Source: Silene conica
Lineage: Eukaryota; Streptophyta; Magnoliopsida; Caryophyllales; Caryophyllaceae
NCBI GenBank assembly: GCA_029255685.2
Contig: CM055314.2
Span: 12,332,059 to 12,396,058 of the forward strand
DNA length: 64,000 nt
Direction of reading: 5' to 3'
In this document: one piece after another, positions 61,250 through 64,000 of the stretch
How positions within the stretch are numbered: position 1 is the stretch's first letter
Layout of the letters: the number at the start of each line of letters is the position of its first letter
Notes under the pieces: model-generated
What the model was told of the DNA's origin: nothing
What the model saw: the letters and a program-made list of their open reading frames with translations, nothing else
Database searches by the model: none
Position numbers and translations under genes: made by a program

Positions 61250-62160
61250 TGATATGTCCCTTCCAAACCTTCAGAAGAAAATGAGCATATGGAGAGAGAC
61301 CTTCAGCAAATCATAATGTATATGGAGTTCTTATAGGCTACCTATTGCACACAACTCTCAACTAGAACTAGCAAAGTGCAATACCCTATAGTTTCCTACA
61401 TATTATGAGTGCTAGGTGAAGCTAGAATTAGAAACTACAGAGTACTATTTAAGACGAGTTTTCCAAATCATATAAACCCGAGGGATGTTTACGGCAAATT
61501 AGAATAACATAGACGATATATGCACATGATGAAATCTAATTAGAATGTCGTCTTCATAAATTTATCAAGTTGGATGTTCTTGTTTCATAATTTGATAAAA
61601 CAAACTTTTCAAACTCACTCAGTCCTAAGCTGTAATCATAAGTGAAATACATGAACTATAGAACTACGAGTATTACTTATATACGTACTTTTCTTTGTTA
61701 AGGTAAGGACTAAGGAGCCTCAGAAAGAGAAGGTAATTTCACTTTTAAATAATGCAAGAATTAAAAAACAAACCTTATTGGCAGGAAGCGATCAGACAAG
61801 AGAAGTTTGATGTATCACAACATAGCATGTCTAGATTGATGCACTGGTTCACGCCCTTGTAATTTTGTCAAGAGATCTTTCCTCTCCACAATGTTTCATT
61901 TATATCTATCTGAAATTCTGAATCATACAAAAATGCCAAGTCTCGTATAACAGTGGCATTGAGACAAATTTTGCTACATTCCTAATGCTGCCTAAACTTC
62001 TAGACATGCAAGAGCGACAAACTACATGTCAATCTATTGAGTGAAACTAAGGTAAAGTGACTTTAGTTGAATTAAAAGTTAACTTTGTGAAGAGATTAAT
62101 TGAACAAAATTGATTGAACGTAAATAAAACTTAACGGAATATCCCAATCAAAATTGAAAT
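61250..62160. other. Intergenic, nothing recognised
   Basis: No supported gene. AT-rich with short frames only. Confidence 0.4.
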
Positions 62161-62174
62161 GAGCTGAAATTAAG

Positions 62175-62192
62175 CTAGAAAGAACAGGGCCT
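62175..62192. mobile_element. Right terminus of a third Tourist-like element
   Basis: agaaagaacagggcc followed by TAA is the same terminus as at 2594 and 18792. I found no matching left end nearby; upstream text has weak gagctgaa/ttgaac motifs. Confidence 0.5.
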
Positions 62193-62474
62193 AAGTTATG
62201 CCTTGTCTAACAGTCCGAGATCAATTTGTACCATTTAATCCCTACACTATTCAAAGCCATCTGCCATTATTGAGTGTTGACACTGTTTGATTCTTTGGTT
62301 TTGTAGAAAAGAACCCAAATAATAAGCGCCACATCATCTAAAAGAGAAGACTCTAGTTTACATATGTAAGGGCGGACCTTTCCAATTAAGTGATACGAGT
62401 ATACACAAATTTTATGTTGAGATTAAGGTGAATTACCTACCATCAATGGCGGACAATCTGCCATTGATGGCACT

Positions 62475-63080
62475 TGTTGAGGTTTCTTCCCATATGTGTG
62501 TGAGGGGCATTGCCCCACATCGGTAGAATAATAGTGAATTGACTAGCTTATAAGTAAGTGGGCTACTCCTCCTATCACCAATTGGTTTTAGGATGGAACC
62601 TCACTTGCTTATGGGCCGGTCTCATGCACCGAATTCTATAAGCCCGTTGCGGGGAACTTAACAAGTGGTATCAGAGCCGACGGTTCGGCTTGGGACCGCA
62701 AGGTGCGATGTGGTGACGGTGCTCGAGATGGCGCGGAGTAGCGTCGTGGTTGCGGAGTAGCACCACAATTGGACTCTCTCCTTGGTTGACCAGAGATGCG
62801 GAGTAGCATCGCGCGGAGTAGCCTGGTCGGCCCGACACGGGGTTGTGTCGGGTGCGGAGTAGCGCCAAGTGAGGGGGAGTTACACACATATGAAAGGGGG
62901 AGATTGTTGAGGTCTCTTCCCATATGTGTGTGAGGGCATTGTCCCACATCGGTAGAATAATAGTAAATGGACTAGCTTTATAAGTAAGTGGGTTACTCCT
63001 CCTATCACCAATTGGTTTCACTTGCTTATGGGCCGGTCTCATGCACTGAACTCTATAAGCCCGCTGCGGGGAACTCAACA
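62475..63080 (+). mobile_element. Complete TRIM (miniature LTR retrotransposon)
   Basis: LTRs at 62475-62663 (189 bp) and 62905-63080 (176 bp) both start tgttgaggt and end with tcaaca or ttaaca. The primer site tggtatcagagcc (initiator Met tRNA) begins three bases after the left LTR, and a purine tract (gaaagggggagat) precedes the right one. A 5-bp duplication gcact flanks the whole (62470-62474 and 63081-63085). The 241-bp interior has no coding potential but holds five copies of gcggagtagc. Movement would need proteins from another element. Confidence 0.93.
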
Positions 63081-63085
63081 GCACT

Positions 63086-64000
63086 GTTTTTCATTATTGG
63101 GTTATGTAGAAATGAACCTTTATTGGGTTATGTAGAAATGAACCTGGAGAATTAGAAGACCAAACCAAGTATTAAGTGATACGAGTATACGCGTATTTTT
63201 CTTGTAAAGTTGTTTCAATGAATTTTCGTAAGAGTATGTTCAAAAGTGAGTATTGTGAATACGCACCTCACAGCTCAAAGTTCCATTTTGAGTCTTGGTC
63301 AATGGCAGCTTTCAAAAAGTGTACTGTGGACTGTGGCTCTCACCCAAAGTATCTCTGTTGCAGAAGAAACCATGCCATGAACATTAGTTATCATTGGTTA
63401 TCAATTATGACGAGCGCTGTGATTTGACACAAATTCAAGCGAACTGATCTGGTGTCCATGGTAATTAATACAGTAATCCATATCGGTAGGACACCTCATC
63501 ACAAGCGAGTTATCATAGTTTTGAAGGTTACGAACCTACGACAACTACAGTTGAGCAGTATCGGGTTATCGACCCCTTTTATGTTACAATGACCAAGATT
63601 AGACCACAACAACAATTTCCGAAAACAAGTTTCAAACCCATTAAAGTTGATGTTGCTGTCTGTTAGCATTTACTCCGTATACATTAACCATTAACTATTT
63701 GCAGATGGAGTGGGGTTAGCATGGGACATAGGTAGGAAAGTGGAAACTGGTGAAATCACTAAAATCACTGATTCCAGTACACTTAAAATAAAACCATCAT
63801 ATACTCTAATAGTCAAAGCAAATAGTCACTTAGGCGCACGCCTCAAATTTCAAGTTAATTATATATACAAACAACAAACCAACTGGTAAAAAATGTAATC
63901 AAACCTGGAAATTTTTTTATGTAAAAAATGAAAAGATAAAAACTTTTAATCCGAATTTAACTTTAACACCTTCCTCGGGCGGTCAGGCCCAAGAAAATCC
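63086..64000. other. Intergenic, with short duplications
   Basis: 'attgggttatgtagaaatga' is repeated in tandem at 63097-63142. 'aagtgatacgagtatac' occurs here (about 63173) and on the other side of the TRIM (about 62389), so the flanks share an old duplication. No gene is supported to the end of the window. Confidence 0.45.

Noticed and set aside
62655-62680. tRNA-like sequence
   Set aside because: The tggtatcagagcc match is the retrotransposon primer-binding site, not a tRNA gene.
62636-63084. Two overlapping open frames on minus
   Set aside because: They cover the TRIM interior and LTR; no protein family, and TRIMs are non-coding.

Overview
This is nuclear DNA of a flowering plant. The genes have GT-AG introns, there are U/T-rich 5' UTR introns, and most of the window is made of plant-type transposons (Stowaway, Tourist-like, hAT and CACTA elements, Helitrons, plant L1-type LINEs, a TRIM, a Tat/Ogre-like solo LTR and a plant DD39D mariner). 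The gene content and MITE style suggest a core eudicot, perhaps Caryophyllales, but I cannot fix the species from sequence alone.

Three ordinary host genes lie in the first 25 kb. (1) A zinc-knuckle nucleic-acid-binding protein of the CNBP/HEXBP type lies on + at 5524-7306 and has an RS-rich N-terminus, nine CCHC knuckles and a glycine-rich linker. (2) Coatomer subunit alpha lies on + at 8925-14347; it is complete, with four coding exons and 1214 aa. (3) A cathepsin F/RD19-type papain-family cysteine protease lies on - at 21807-24667; it is complete, with four exons and 382 aa. Genes 2 and 3 converge on a ~300 bp tandem repeat (about 14866-21535). That array was split by a 5'-truncated LINE, which was in turn split by a Tourist-like element. 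The three genes show no functional linkage.

From about 25 kb to the end I find no intact host gene. Going left to right: a small minus-strand Helitron (25340-26566); hAT (27352-27855), Stowaway and foldback elements with many copies of one short MITE family; a mariner-like element with a broken transposase interrupted by a 2.1 kb solo LTR (about 32688-37884); a Helitron filled with a 2.4 kb minisatellite (39430-42661); a nearly intact 5.6 kb LINE (43624-49219) sitting, with an hAT element, inside an older MITE; a Pack-MULE-like element (49730-50474); a second Helitron (50528-52842); more MITEs; and a complete 606 bp TRIM (62475-63080).

I found no sign of a new enzymatic or defence system. 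The most unusual theme is structural. Several TIR elements of two superfamilies (Tourist-like and hAT), plus two Helitrons, have interiors that are almost wholly tandem arrays of short degenerate motifs. Clean target-site duplications show that most of these arrays lie inside mobile elements and probably moved with them.
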